Of a stretch of DNA of 64,000 bases, positions 47,909 to 59,140 are shown in pieces (position 1 is the first letter of the stretch; each line of letters opens with the position of its first letter). Under the pieces are notes generated by a model. That model was given only the letters and a program-made list of their open reading frames with translations. It was not told the origin of the DNA and made no database searches. The position numbers and the translations under genes are program-made. The DNA lies in contig JAJSPD010000028.1 in NCBI GenBank assembly GCA_021307315.1, positions 1 through 64,000 on the forward strand, in the 5' to 3' direction. The DNA comes from Bisporella sp. PMI_857 (lineage: Eukaryota; Ascomycota; Leotiomycetes; Helotiales; Helotiaceae).

Positions 47909-50606
47909 TTTCTCAAGGCGAGTGATACACGACCTCCCCCCCTGTTTACTACACGACCTCCCCCCCCCTTGTAATTTTGGTTTTCTGCCACCAATCAGAC
48001 TATTTAGGTGGGGCGCTCACCAAAATAAGCTGATGACTTGAAGAAAAAATGAAGAACTGAATTGAATAGGATATGGCAAATATAGTATTAAAAGTCTAAA
48101 AAAATCGAGTTATTTGGCTTTCAAAATCGGTGGCGTATTGAGTTGCAGGTACTCGCTCTTCCTCTTGCAGCAGATTCCCTCCAGTTTGTATGTGATTTCG
48201 ATGATTTTGACTGCTATAAACAGAGCCGTAGACTGGTTGTAAAGAAGAGAAAGGGTTAGAAATAAGCAGATCTCGGTTTATAGGAAGCGTAGAAGGCTGA
48301 TTAGGGCATGTACTTCGAGTATGGCCAGTTGATTGGCACCCTTTGCAAGTTGCTTTATCATGCCCATAAGCAATACAAGCTGAGCAGTGCCGTAAAGGCT
48401 GTGTTATTTCTTCAAATTGGCTCAATATCCTTCCTGTTTGTGCAGTTCGTAGTCGATTGTATTGGCGTACGTGTGCTCGTTTTTCTGCTTCAGCAGATCG
48501 ACGTCGTTGATAGCTAATAGGATCAAGAATCGGAGTTGGAAATATAATAGGTTCAGCACCTGGAGAAGGTCGTAAATAGTGATAATGAGGGTGGAAATCG
48601 AGTGGCTGAATAGCTTGATTGTACTCAATTTTGAGCTTGATTGTATGCCAGCACGGTACGCCAAACGCAGAGGAGAAATTGCCGGTACAAATTGTATGAG
48701 AATCATCTGTTTGCGATTGTTGATTTTGTTGATAAATAGCGTATTGCTCTGATAGCATTTTCAGCCCAAAATTAGTGATATGGCTCACTACGCCATAGTA
48801 AAATGAGCTCGAAAGGTGTATAGGTGTCGACTGACGTTCTCTTGCTCTTTTCTGTTGTATTTTGATTAACTCATCTTCAATTGCACGCTGCGTACTCTCC
48901 CATACGGTTGTTAAATCACCCGTAGAAGTGCCTATCCAGCTTTTGAGAGTATGATGGCCTCCTTCAAGAGCCGACGTAGTACGTGCTCCTGCATGGAAAT
49001 ATCGATCTACCCAAGCGTGTACGACCTTCGATTTGTGCTTACTTAGCCATTGACCGATGCAGTAAGCAAGTGCTTCACGCTCTAAATCGAATTCAGCCAA
49101 TTCTTGGATCTCTTGCGGTGTTGAAGAAGCCACGCCTACGTGTGGATGGCCGTTGTTCCAATGAAAATCGTCTTTCCACTCTTGCAATATATCCTCATAT
49201 TCGCCCTCGGTTTTAGCTTGTACAACGTCTCGAAATCCTTTTAGAAACAGCTCCCAACGCTCTTGAGTTTCGAACTTGGCTTTACAGTGAAGAGCGACGT
49301 TTTTAAGAATGTGCCAAAAGCAAAGAACGACTTTAGTGCGAATAGCTGGAAAGTAACGTTCAAGAGCCGAAATCAAAGCAATATCGCAGTCAGTTGCAAG
49401 TATTGAAGGATACACAAATTGATCGAAAAGCTGACGAAATTGCAGTACAGCTTTGTTGTAACAATCTTCATTTTCTTGATCAAGAAAGCAAATCGCAACT
49501 GTAAACGTCTGATTCATACCGTCGATCCCCATAATATGAAGCAAAGGCATACCGAATTTGTTGGTTTTGTAAGTACAATCAAGCAATATTACTTCAGCGT
49601 TTTTGTTCAAATACTCTACTGATTTTGCGGCTGCAATGAACAGGAAATTGATATGCCCTTGATCATCTCTCTCCATAGCAAATACCACTTTCCCTTCAGC
49701 TTGTTGAGCTTCTAATTGCGCAATTAAAGCTTCAGGAGGTGACTTCCCACCTCGTTTAGTACGAGTCAATTCAGCGTTGATATTATAAATATCTCGAGGT
49801 ATGATTTCCAAAGAAGGATCTAGCTGACGCAAAGCAGCTATTGTCGATTTAGGAGGCACTCTAGCAAGTTGATGAGAAGCTACAATATCGAGGTGAGCTG
49901 AAGTTAATTGTCGATGAATATGAAAAGCGCTTGAACGTTCTGCAGGAGGGTGATTATGAACTGAGTATTTGGGATCTTCGCGGTATAAAAGCTCCCATAT
50001 TCCATCAGAGCGTTCCTTTACTTTAATAGAGAATAAGCACCCAGTTTTAGCTGTATTCCCTTCTCTTTTTCGGTGCTGACTATTTACTCCAGGTCGAAGA
50101 AAAGCAGCTTTTTTACAGCCTCCTCGTTGGCAATTCAACACTCGAATTATACGCCCTTTACGCCTCTCTGAATGACCAATTATAAAAGCATACAAAGCTT
50201 GTTTTGCATGTTGTTGCGTATGAGCAAAAAGGTCGTCGAATGAATTAAAACAGCCTGGTGGTGGAAGGGATAATGGTGCAATTGAAGCTTCAGCATTTGA
50301 CGAGGAGGAATCGATGTTTAAAGCTGCTGGAGGAGCCTGATTTTCGGTGGCAAATGTAGTCAATGACATATTGATCAACTGGAAAGATGCAACGACTAGC
50401 GATGGTAAGGTGGCGACAGTAAGGTGGTGACAGCGAGGTTAACAAATGTCTACAGCAGCTACGGTACAAAATTTTAGAGCCAACCCCTTACTACAGCTTG
50501 GTACCTTGGCTGCTCTCTACACCGCTTGCCTATTACAACAGGTGCAGGGGGGGGGAGGTCGTGTAGTAAACAGGGGGGGAGGTCGTGTATCACTCGCCTT
50601 TCTCAA
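47909..50606. mobile_element. Complete Mutator-like transposon with perfect 52-bp terminal inverted repeats
   Basis: The element spans 47917-50598 (2,682 bp) and is flanked by an 8-bp direct repeat TTTCTCAA (47909-47916 and 50599-50606). The terminal repeats 47917-47968 and 50547-50598 match perfectly over 52 bp. Each holds two copies of ACACGACCT followed by a C-run (7 then 9). It encodes one intact transposase. Identical ends, intact gene and clean target duplication point to a recent insertion. Confidence 0.93.
48096..50369 (-). CDS. MULE-type transposase
   Basis: A single uninterrupted frame of 757 aa, starting at the first ATG (the frame is open slightly further up, but without ATG). 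An N-terminal FAR1/WRKY-GCM1-like DNA-binding domain shows Cys/Cys/Cys/His-His spacing (NCQRGGCKK, TGCLFSI, VHNHPP). The MULE catalytic domain follows. It has the first Asp in LLDCTYKTNKFGMPLL, the second in ILATDCDIALI, a conserved CFWHILKN, and the final Glu in SALEGGHHTLKSW. A C-terminal zinc knuckle (CKGCQSTGHTRSTC) ends the conserved part. All three catalytic acids appear present, so activity is plausible. It moves DNA by cut and paste in the nucleus and should recognise the terminal repeats of its own element. Confidence 0.93.
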   Translation of the reverse strand: MSLTTFATENQAPPAALNIDSSSSNAEASIAPLSLPPPGCFNSFDDLFAHTQQHAKQALYAFIIGHSERRKGRIIRVLNCQRGGCKKAAFLRPGVNSQHRKREGNTAKTGCLFSIKVKERSDGIWELLYREDPKYSVHNHPPAERSSAFHIHRQLTSAHLDIVASHQLARVPPKSTIAALRQLDPSLEIIPRDIYNINAELTRTKRGGKSPPEALIAQLEAQQAEGKVVFAMERDDQGHINFLFIAAAKSVEYLNKNAEVILLDCTYKTNKFGMPLLHIMGIDGMNQTFTVAICFLDQENEDCYNKAVLQFRQLFDQFVYPSILATDCDIALISALERYFPAIRTKVVLCFWHILKNVALHCKAKFETQERWELFLKGFRDVVQAKTEGEYEDILQEWKDDFHWNNGHPHVGVASSTPQEIQELAEFDLEREALAYCIGQWLSKHKSKVVHAWVDRYFHAGARTTSALEGGHHTLKSWIGTSTGDLTTVWESTQRAIEDELIKIQQKRARERQSTPIHLSSSFYYGVVSHITNFGLKMLSEQYAIYQQNQQSQTDDSHTICTGNFSSAFGVPCWHTIKLKIEYNQAIQPLDFHPHYHYLRPSPGAEPIIFPTPILDPISYQRRRSAEAEKRAHVRQYNRLRTAQTGRILSQFEEITQPLRHCSACIAYGHDKATCKGCQSTGHTRSTCPNQPSTLPINRDLLISNPFSSLQPVYGSVYSSQNHRNHIQTGGNLLQEEERVPATQYATDFESQITRFF

Positions 50607-51027
50607 CCCGCACAGAACATACAAGTAGGGATGGTTCATTGGCCCTGGCCAATCGCTGAAAATATACACTATCTTGTCCGGTACCTGTTGCAAGTGAGTT
50701 TCAACATGATCCTCTATATCACATCATCAACTCAAGTATAGACCCTTTATTAGATGACGGCCATCGCGGTGGTGGCACTGAAGAGGTAACACTTGGCAGT
50801 TTTATCTATTGTAATACTTTGCGCAACCGAACGGCAAGTAACGGAGGTCATCAGATCTGGGAATGGCATCCCTCCTTCTCACTTGGCGACCATCATTCAA
50901 CAGGGGGCCATAGATGGGCGGTTCAGCCCTGATCCCAGAGAAAAAGCTTGGTTCCCTTGCACCCCGTCCTAGATAACCATATCGTCCGCCGTAGCTGCAG
51001 GGTGTGTCGATCGGTAAGCAGATTGTA

Positions 51028-51067
51028 CTGTATTGTATTGTATTGTATTGTATATTGCATTGTATTG
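51028..51067. repeat. (TGTAT)n microsatellite
   Basis: About seven slightly broken copies of TGTAT/TGTAC. Confidence 0.85.
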
Positions 51068-51437
51068 TACTGTACAGTGAGCACCTGTACCTTCGTATAT
51101 CATAACATATATGTATTGAGCGGGGCAGCACAGCTCTGCTTTTACAGTCATAGCTGGTACAACGAATTGCTTGCAATAAATACTAGACAGCGCCTTTACA
51201 TAAACGATATCCCCCCCCGCCCCGGAAATAAGTAATTATCTCAAACTCCAGATAGTAATACTGCTCACTCATGGTATGGATCATCCATCATCCTGTGACG
51301 CAGTAAATGCACAGAACAGTAGGTTCCACTGTTGATCGCCTGGCGTGCTCATTTACATTACTGTACGATCGCATTCGTTTGGAATCGGTTGGTTGCATCC
51401 TCGGACAAAGTATGAACCCCTCCTCCCCTCCTCCACC

Positions 51438-51460
51438 ATCGCATCGCATCGCATCGCACC
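51438..51460. repeat. (GCATC)n microsatellite
   Basis: About four copies of ATCGC. Confidence 0.8.
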
Positions 51461-53277
51461 GCAGCCCATCCTCCATCGCCCAGCCTCTTGGTTCATCTGC
51501 CTTCGGGTTAGCAACCCATTCACGCACACACTTCAAGTCCTTCCTGTTGGCCTATCCGCAATACCAAGAGTCCTCGACAGCACCAAGCATCAGAGAATAA
51601 TCCAGAAGCTGTCTATTTAATTTTCTCCAAGACCGACAACACCCGTATCAGGTAATTCGTTCGTTCTTGGGGTGTTCTTTGCGTCTTCTTCATCATCTTC
51701 ATCATCCCACCACCACGTAATTGCGTTCATCCTTGACTGCTATCGATGATTGAGCTTGCGCATCTGCGTATCCACGGTTCGGGAAGCGTTTTTCCTGTTC
51801 TTTCTGAATATCAGCTCGCCTCTGGATGATGACTGGCAAAGTGGAGCGCCACGGAATCATCTCGGTCAGGGTGGATGCTGCGGTGTTGCTGATGGGGGTT
51901 GCTTTTGTATCCATTCACGGCGCGTGGTTGGCACCCAGCTTAAGCATAGTCAGTAGTAGACCCTCCTCCCTTTTCCACCCCGTGGAGTTCCCTTGTTGCA
52001 TCACATCCATTGCCTCGTCGGCACGCATTACGAGCGACAGTCCATTTGAAGCCTCTTTGCCGTGCTGCTAATTTCGATAGGTTGACGGCGGGTCAAAAGG
52101 TAAAGGGCCCCCTAGCCGGGTAAGGATTTCGGCGGGGGATAAGGCCAACGATAGTCAAATATATCATCAATTCATTAAATAGTTTCTGAATGAGCTCAAA
52201 GGATTAAAAACGTGCTTTCTTTGGCCTGATTGGTTTTCTGTTGGTATCTACTCCCTAACACTTTGATTCTATATACACCTCCATACCTGGCGTCCTTGAT
52301 CTCCAGGCTTGGTACCTGAAAAGAGCCATCTAAGGGCATCTACTTCTATATCGACACAGCCAAGCCGAGTCGTCCCCCCTGATAGGCTTGGTAAGTGGCC
52401 GCCCTAGATTCCTGTCTGTCCGACCTCGACTCCATCACATCACGTACAGTACAGCACAGTAATTGTCTGGTGGGGTGTAGGATATTTTGATTGAGCAGCT
52501 GGGGCAGCCCACCGAGATCAACCTTCTTCTTCTTCTCCTTCTTCACTACTCGGTTGATCCCACGTTCAAACTCAATTCGTTCGCACTCGCGTTGTGCGTT
52601 TCGGCTTGAAGCCCGCTATGATACACCTGGTCTAGCAGGATCAAGAATCTTGCTAGCAACTGCGGCTAAGGGTATTATCTATCTATCCCCCATTTATTAT
52701 TCATCCACCACCACCCATCCCGACAGACCAGTACTGGTACTACATATACGCACCTGGTCGATAAAAGTACGATTGAGACTTATTTAGCTTCTGCATCGCT
52801 TCTGTGCATTTCACCCTACAGAAACCTACAACGTATCCACCCGCCTACTTATACCTGCCAAGTCCGCAGCTCCTTCCCACGCATGCCCAGAATTTGTCTG
52901 CGCAACCGCTTGTCCTCGACTGTCCTTCTCGCCAACTTCTACAAATCCTCCCTCCCCCGATCTCTCTACGCGTGTGCACAGTACTCTTCCCCCTTCTCTC
53001 TCTCTCTCCCTCCTACGCACAATATTTTCCCTATCACCACATTGCAGAAAGTAACATGTGTCCGCAATCTTACACAATTTAGATTCTGGGCGCGAATGCC
53101 CGTGTCGGGGAGGCCGTTTTCAGACACCACATCCCACATTTCCTCCTATAACTTCTCGCATTCCGCCAATTCCAGGGCCACTTCTCCCTGAAAGCTATAT
53201 ATCATTTACAAGTACTGCGGTGGTGAAGGATCCGTGTCACGTCTGCCAATTCGGCTCTTCGCCAAAAGTCCTTATTG

Positions 53278-55452
53278 ATGTCTTCGACCACTGCTGCTGC
53301 CCCGCCAGCACCCCACTTCCCAACCCTCTTCCATGACGAGCATGACCAGTCCGAATCCATATCCTCGAAAAGCGCCTGTCATAGCTTACCGCCAGATCCT
53401 CTGCCAGCCAACCTTAAAAGCCTTACCCTAGAAGAGGAAGATGAGACAAGTAGTGAGGCAGCAAATGAACCGGTCACACCTATCGATAATCAGCTTCACC
53501 CTGCAGACTTCACCAACAAATTGAGTGCGAAATTGGGATCGCATACGAATGGTGAAATTCATAAGCAGCCTCCTCTGATTTTAAACACGTCTGCCACCCC
53601 TCCACCTCCTCCCTCGAGACGGGATTCTGCTGCGACACCAATATCTTCCGCACCAGTCTCCGATTCACAATCGACACCAGCCTCTACATCGAGAAGGCCC
53701 GGCTCATCAGGCGAAGGAAAGGTATCGCGAGTCATGTCGGGCTTGTTCAGCAGAAGGACAAATTCCGGTTCAGGTAATAACGGAATGAGGCCGGATCTGA
53801 AAAGTAATGGATCAGATCCAATGTTAGAACAAGAACATCGCCGCACGGCAACCAAAACCATGGACGCAGGTATCTCTGCAGTCACTACCAGATCGAACAC
53901 ACCTCCATCACCTGGCTCCCCTTCAGAGAAGAACGCGAAGAATAGACCAACACATCTAACCGTACAGGAGCCAAAATTATCCGACTTCTTTCATAGTACG
54001 AACAAGAAGCGTACTGCAACTGGCTTTAGCTTCAAGGACAAATTTTCAAGACACAAAAATCAGGATGCTGCTAAAGAGGACAATCGGCGTCTACGTTCGA
54101 CTAGTGTAGACCTAAAAAATGAACCTCAAGGCCCTGTTGACCCACAGTACCCCGTGCAGCATATCTCCCGTCAGCCATGGGGAATGCCTGCTGAGACTGG
54201 TATCGGCCTGAAGTCACGACGCTTGAGTTTAAGCCTTCCTGATGACTTCGACGTGGATGTGATTGATCTATACTCGGAATTTTCTGATCAGAGCAAACTA
54301 TTGGGCAAGCGTGGAAAGACTGTAGGAAAGGGAGCTACATCGAATGTGAAGCTAATGCTAAAGAAGGGTGGAGGATCCGGAGATGTATTCGCGGTCAAAG
54401 AGTTCCGAGGCAAATCATCCAACGAGACGGAAGAGGAGTACGAGAAAAAGGTCAAATCGGAATACTCGATAGCAAAGAGCGCTCATCACCCAAATATTGT
54501 GGCGACAATTCGACTGGCTACTCATCACGGACGATGGAACCACGTGATGGAGTTTTGTGATCAAGGTGATCTTTTCTCTCTTGTCAGTTTAAAGTATCTC
54601 GCCGCCCCCGATCACCAAGGTGATCGATTATGTCTCTTTAAGCAGCTTATTCAGGGTCTCCACTACCTACACAACCATGGAATCGCCCATCGTGACGTCA
54701 AGTTGGAAAATTGCCTGATTACAAAAGACAGTAAGCTAAAAATCACCGACTTTGGAGTTTCAGAAGTGTTCTGCGGAATTCATCCAGGGCTCAGATCAGC
54801 AGGCGGGGAGTGTGGAAAGGGCATGGAAGAGGCCAGACTTTGCGCTCCTGGCATGTGTGGCAGTCCACCATATGTTGCCCCAGAGGTGGTTGCCAAAAAA
54901 GGTGAGCCTAGGAATATGCACTCCCTAAGACGGCCTAACGAAATACTAGGACAATATGATCCGCGGCCAGTGGACGTTTGGGGCGCCGCGGTCGTCATGC
55001 TCTGCATGTGTGCTAATGGCCAGCTTTGGGATAAAGCCGAACCAGGGAGCTCTAAAACATACGATGATCTGATCAGAGGATGGGATAGATGGAATGCTAA
55101 GCACTGTCATGATACCCACAGTGACATCATTGATAGCGATGACTATCCTCACGTATCCTTCTTTAACAAATTCATCAACCCGCCAGCTCTCCGACGATTG
55201 CTTGTGAATATGCTGAATCCGGATCCCGCTAAACGTACCACCATGGCCGATGTCGCGAACAATCGCTGGTTCAAAAACGTTGAGTGCTGTCAAATCGATG
55301 GCTATGATGACCCGTCAGTGGTAATTGATGCATCAAAGGCTTCCAGCTGTAGTAACAGGATGACCAAGGTTGTGTTACACAACCATCTGCCTCCGGTCAA
55401 ACACCATGGTCATGCCCTTGTTCGGCTACCAGGAAGCACCGAAATGAAGTAG
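53278..55452 (+). CDS. Hal4/Sat4-type serine/threonine protein kinase
   Basis: Exons 53278-54901 and 54950-55452 encode 708 aa; the start is the first ATG, one codon after a TTG. A disordered Ser/Pro/Thr-rich N-terminal third precedes the kinase domain. That domain has the glycine loop VGKGATSNV near residue 349, AVKEF lysine, catalytic HRDVKLEN (Asp473), DFG (Asp491) and the APE block. The activation-segment insert with GECGKGMEEARLC is typical of the fungal Hal4/Sat4/Npr1 group, which controls potassium and nutrient transporters at the plasma membrane. The 48-nt intron 54902-54949 is a multiple of three and has no in-frame stop. It was recognised because removing it restores KKGQYDPRPVDVWG. 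Its retention would add 16 residues just after APE. Confidence 0.9.
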   Translation: MSSTTAAAPPAPHFPTLFHDEHDQSESISSKSACHSLPPDPLPANLKSLTLEEEDETSSEAANEPVTPIDNQLHPADFTNKLSAKLGSHTNGEIHKQPPLILNTSATPPPPPSRRDSAATPISSAPVSDSQSTPASTSRRPGSSGEGKVSRVMSGLFSRRTNSGSGNNGMRPDLKSNGSDPMLEQEHRRTATKTMDAGISAVTTRSNTPPSPGSPSEKNAKNRPTHLTVQEPKLSDFFHSTNKKRTATGFSFKDKFSRHKNQDAAKEDNRRLRSTSVDLKNEPQGPVDPQYPVQHISRQPWGMPAETGIGLKSRRLSLSLPDDFDVDVIDLYSEFSDQSKLLGKRGKTVGKGATSNVKLMLKKGGGSGDVFAVKEFRGKSSNETEEEYEKKVKSEYSIAKSAHHPNIVATIRLATHHGRWNHVMEFCDQGDLFSLVSLKYLAAPDHQGDRLCLFKQLIQGLHYLHNHGIAHRDVKLENCLITKDSKLKITDFGVSEVFCGIHPGLRSAGGECGKGMEEARLCAPGMCGSPPYVAPEVVAKKGEPRNMHSLRRPNEILGQYDPRPVDVWGAAVVMLCMCANGQLWDKAEPGSSKTYDDLIRGWDRWNAKHCHDTHSDIIDSDDYPHVSFFNKFINPPALRRLLVNMLNPDPAKRTTMADVANNRWFKNVECCQIDGYDDPSVVIDASKASSCSNRMTKVVLHNHLPPVKHHGHALVRLPGSTEMK

Positions 55453-56788
55453 GGGGAGACGATTGATTATTTTTCTTCTTGCTGCGCTTAGCGGGAGTTT
55501 TGGGTATTGTTCCCACACGGATATATGGAGGCGCTTTGCGGCATAAAAATGGGTTGAGAGTTTTGCTTTTTCAGACTGGGCATGGCATGGCATACCTTAG
55601 TATCTTTAGCTGCATCATCAGGCGGCAATAAAAATATAGTCGCCTTACTCCTCAGTGCTCATTTGTCCTCATGAATGGGCATGGAAGGATGGTGCATGAT
55701 GGCCTTTGCAACTATACCTTTATACATGTATGATTCAGGGCAGACTCTAATCTAATATGATGAGCATATAGAAGAATACCTTTAATCTACCTCTATAAAT
55801 TTGTACTCCATCTCCATCAAAACCCGCCGACACAACGCTAAGATGGCCAAGATATTATAACACCAGCTTGTTGAATTTTTAATTCTTACCTCCTTCAGTC
55901 TTGGCCTCTCCTCTTCAGTGATCACTTTGCATCCAGGAGCATATCAACGGCGCGCCACCTGCCGGATATCTCGCAGTATTTTCCCACGGAGATCACGCCG
56001 TGTGGCGAATGCACAGCCAGATAAATAGGCGTGCGATAGCGGCGAGCTCCTTGTACGAACAAGGAAAAGGGAAACATGGAGATGATGCAGGGAAATGCAG
56101 GGAAATGCAGAATATGCAAAGCAGTGTGTGTGTGTGTGTGTGTGTGAATTGGCAATTTTCTGTTTTCAGTGGTTTGGTGAGCTGTCAGACAGCTTCCGGC
56201 TTTTGCCAGGGGCCCAGCTCGAAGCTCTTCCCCCATGGAAGCTCTGGCCTGCCCAGATCGGATGCCGGGCCTGATGTGTCGCCGGGATGTATTACAAGCG
56301 GATGCCACGCTTACTGCTGTACAGTACTGACCAAAAGCAAATTGCAATTCTGCGCGGTGAGCCTCGATCTGCTGCATATGCTTGATGGAGCCGGAGATCG
56401 AATAGGATGCGTGTTGAAGCAGATATGGTGTGATGCGGTTCTTCTTGTAGCTACATACTGTTCAGGTTGATCTTTTGTTCCGGCGTGTTAACTTCCATCC
56501 ACCATTTACAGCCTTTTTTTTGTTTTTTGACCACTTAATCGATGGTAATTCAATAAGGACATCAGTGTTGTGAACCCAATGCTACGAGGTCTAGACCCAG
56601 CTATCGAGATTTTGGATCACCATCGAATTTTGCACTGCAAATGTTCGAAGAAGGGCTCCAGAATACGATACGTGCGCTTCCTTGTCCAATCTCGTCCAGG
56701 ATTGGGTTAGTTTCTCCCCAAGCTCCCTCAACTGCGACCTCGCATACGCTGGAGACGTCCAAGATAATACGGCCTGCGAAAGGCTTCA
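55453..56788. other. Intergenic between kinase and SSK1
   Basis: No gene supported. Holds a (GT)n run at 56123-56146. Confidence 0.55.
56123..56146. repeat. (GT)n microsatellite
   Basis: About twelve GT units. Confidence 0.9.
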
Positions 56789-59140
56789 ATGGCGATTGCG
56801 GGTTTGAAGCAGCGCATGCTGGCCAAATTGACGCGTCGACATTCCACTACTGCCAACAGTCGAGCATCGTCCGTGGCATCCGTGGATGGCGAGTCTCAGC
56901 ATGAACCACCGCGCAGGGGCGCACGATCGCTAAAATCCAGAGCCAGTCAAAAACCAGCCTCAACATTTGGCAGTCGAACAATTGATGAGAAGGACGAGGA
57001 AGAACAGGACAAAGTGGTTGGGATTGTTGAGGATGATGATGATAAAGATGCTGAGCAGCAGCAGCACCACGACCACCACCAGCATCAGCCACCAAAGCAA
57101 GACGGCGTCGTCGGAGTCGAGAACGTCCGCCAGCTAAATAAATTGGACCAAGGAAGCAACGATCTACACGAAACCACCACACAACCACACCCACAGCGAC
57201 TAGACATCGCTCCTCACGACACTAGGCACGACAGCACATCGACGACGGCAGGATTTCCGACGCCGACTACAGATATTGCACCAGTGCTAGCGGGGGAGGA
57301 CGACCAAGAGCTTCAGTCGCCCCCCTCTGTAGGGACAAATGAAATAGAATTTGCCTTGATCAGTCCTACACCTGGCTCCAACGATAAGAGACCCATAGAG
57401 CTATCGCGACGACAAAGCCTGCTCCCTCACCAGCAGACTCGGTTGATCAAGACTTTGCTGGAGACCGACTTGCCCCCAAACACAAATCCGGTCGCCGTCG
57501 ATTATTTTACACAAAACGGACCTTCGACCATCAGTGCGAATATGGTGAGCAGGAAGATATGGGTAAAGCGTCCGGGTGCATCAGCCACGCTGGTCACAAT
57601 ACATGAGGATGATTTGGTAGATGATGTAAGGGATATGATATTGAAGAAATATGCCAATTCGTTGGGAAGAAGCTTCGATGCCCCAGATGTCACGCTACGA
57701 ATCATCCCAAGGGAGAATCGCCAGGAGAGGACTCTGGGACCAGAAGAACCAATGGGACGGACTTTAGATGCATACTTCCCAGGAGGTCAGACTGTTGATG
57801 AGGCATTGGTGATCGATGTCCCATTACGACGAACCCCTAAACCTTCGCCTCGATCCAATGGGCCATACTACGATGATGATCGACGTCCCGCTGAAGCAGG
57901 TTCTGAATACTTCCCTCCCATGCCGGCTCCTTCGATACCTTCACCACGTTTGCCCCACGCTATTCCAGGTGCCGTCGCGGGCAACCACCATCCGCCACTC
58001 ACCTCGCATTCCATGTCAGTTCTTACCACAGGCCACGTCCCAAATCTCCCCTCGCCTGGAGGTACGGGTAGAAGACATCACAGTTCGCGACCTCGCATGG
58101 GCCGCCAACATACTTCTTCGCCAACGATCATAGCTGGGCAGACTCAGGTACCAATTCAACACAATGGTATGCAAGCATATCCCGCAAGGATTCCTCACTC
58201 AAGAACTCACTCCAGTGCCTCAGAAAAATCCGCCTCTGGCATGCCACCTGCCGCTCCTCCCCTCCCCACTCCACCGCCCCAAGTCGAGGGATCCGCCATC
58301 CAACGAGTAGCCACACCACCCCCTCGAGTCTCTTCTCCACGGCCGCAACAGCGTCGAAAGAGCAAAAAGGTCACTGAGCACCCAAGTTTACCAACTGGCA
58401 TGCTCAACGGCGCAGTTCCTCCTATCAATGTCCTGATCGTCGAAGATAATATTATCAACTTGAAGTTGTTAGAAGCATTTATGAAACGTCTCAAAGTTCG
58501 ATGGCAGACGGCCATGGATGGAAGACAGGCAGTATCCAAGTGGCGAGCGGGAGGGTTTCACTTGGTTCTTATGGATATTCAACTGCCCATTATGAGCGGC
58601 TTAGAGGCCACAAAGGAGATTCGGAGACTGGAGCGTCTTAACTCGATCGGTGTCTTCTCAAGCAGCGCATCTTCAGCGAGTCCCCAAGAGGCTGCAGAAG
58701 AGGAAGCTCAAGGAGAGGATAAGTTACCCAGCACCGGTCTCTTCAGGTCACCCGTTATCATCGTTGCCCTCACCGCATCATCTTTGCAATCTGATCGTCA
58801 CGAGGCTTTGGCTGCCGGTTGTAATGATTTCTTGACCAAAGTAAGTTGTCCACTCCAACCACTCATTCAGACACACGACTGACAAGGTCACTAGCCGGTC
58901 AACTTCGTCTGGCTTGAACGCAAAGTCATGGAATGGGGCTGTATGCAAGCACTCATCGACTTTGATGGCTGGCGGAAGTGGAAAGATTTCAGTCAAGGAA
59001 ACAACGACGAGAAGGAAAAGAAGCTTCCTTCTGGCGCAAAGAAAAAGAAAAATCGTGCCAGCGTTGGTAGCAATCCGGGAGGCTCGACGTCCCGTGTAAA
59101 CATTTCTATCAAGGAAGAGAACGAAGATTCACTAAAATAA
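56789..59140 (+). CDS. SSK1: Response regulator Ssk1 of the HOG pathway
   Basis: Exons 56789-58840 and 58895-59140 (54-nt intron, GTAAGT donor) encode 765 aa. The long N-terminal half is Ser/Pro/His-rich and mostly disordered, with a conserved block around FTQNGPSTISANMVSRKIWV. The receiver domain starts at NVLIVEDN (Glu552/Asp553). It has the phospho-acceptor in LMDIQLP (Asp596) and ends FLTKPVNFVWLERKVMEWGC with the conserved Lys-Pro split by the intron. In fungi Ssk1 takes phosphate from the phosphotransfer protein and, when unphosphorylated, activates the Ssk2-type MAPKKK under osmotic and oxidative stress. A Lys-rich C-terminal tail follows. The exact start could be a few codons later (MLAKLTRRHS). 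Confidence 0.92.

Larger units (their letters stand above)
50607..53277. other. Long upstream region of the kinase gene
   Basis: No gene can be supported. Contains two microsatellites and CT-rich stretches. The last 500 bp are pyrimidine-rich and are probably the kinase 5' leader. Confidence 0.5.

Noticed and set aside
47917..50598. Mobilisation of the fold-back element at 23396 by this transposase
   Set aside because: Terminal sequences differ (GGCGAGTG versus GGGTGTCG) and target duplications differ in length, so there is no evidence of a link.
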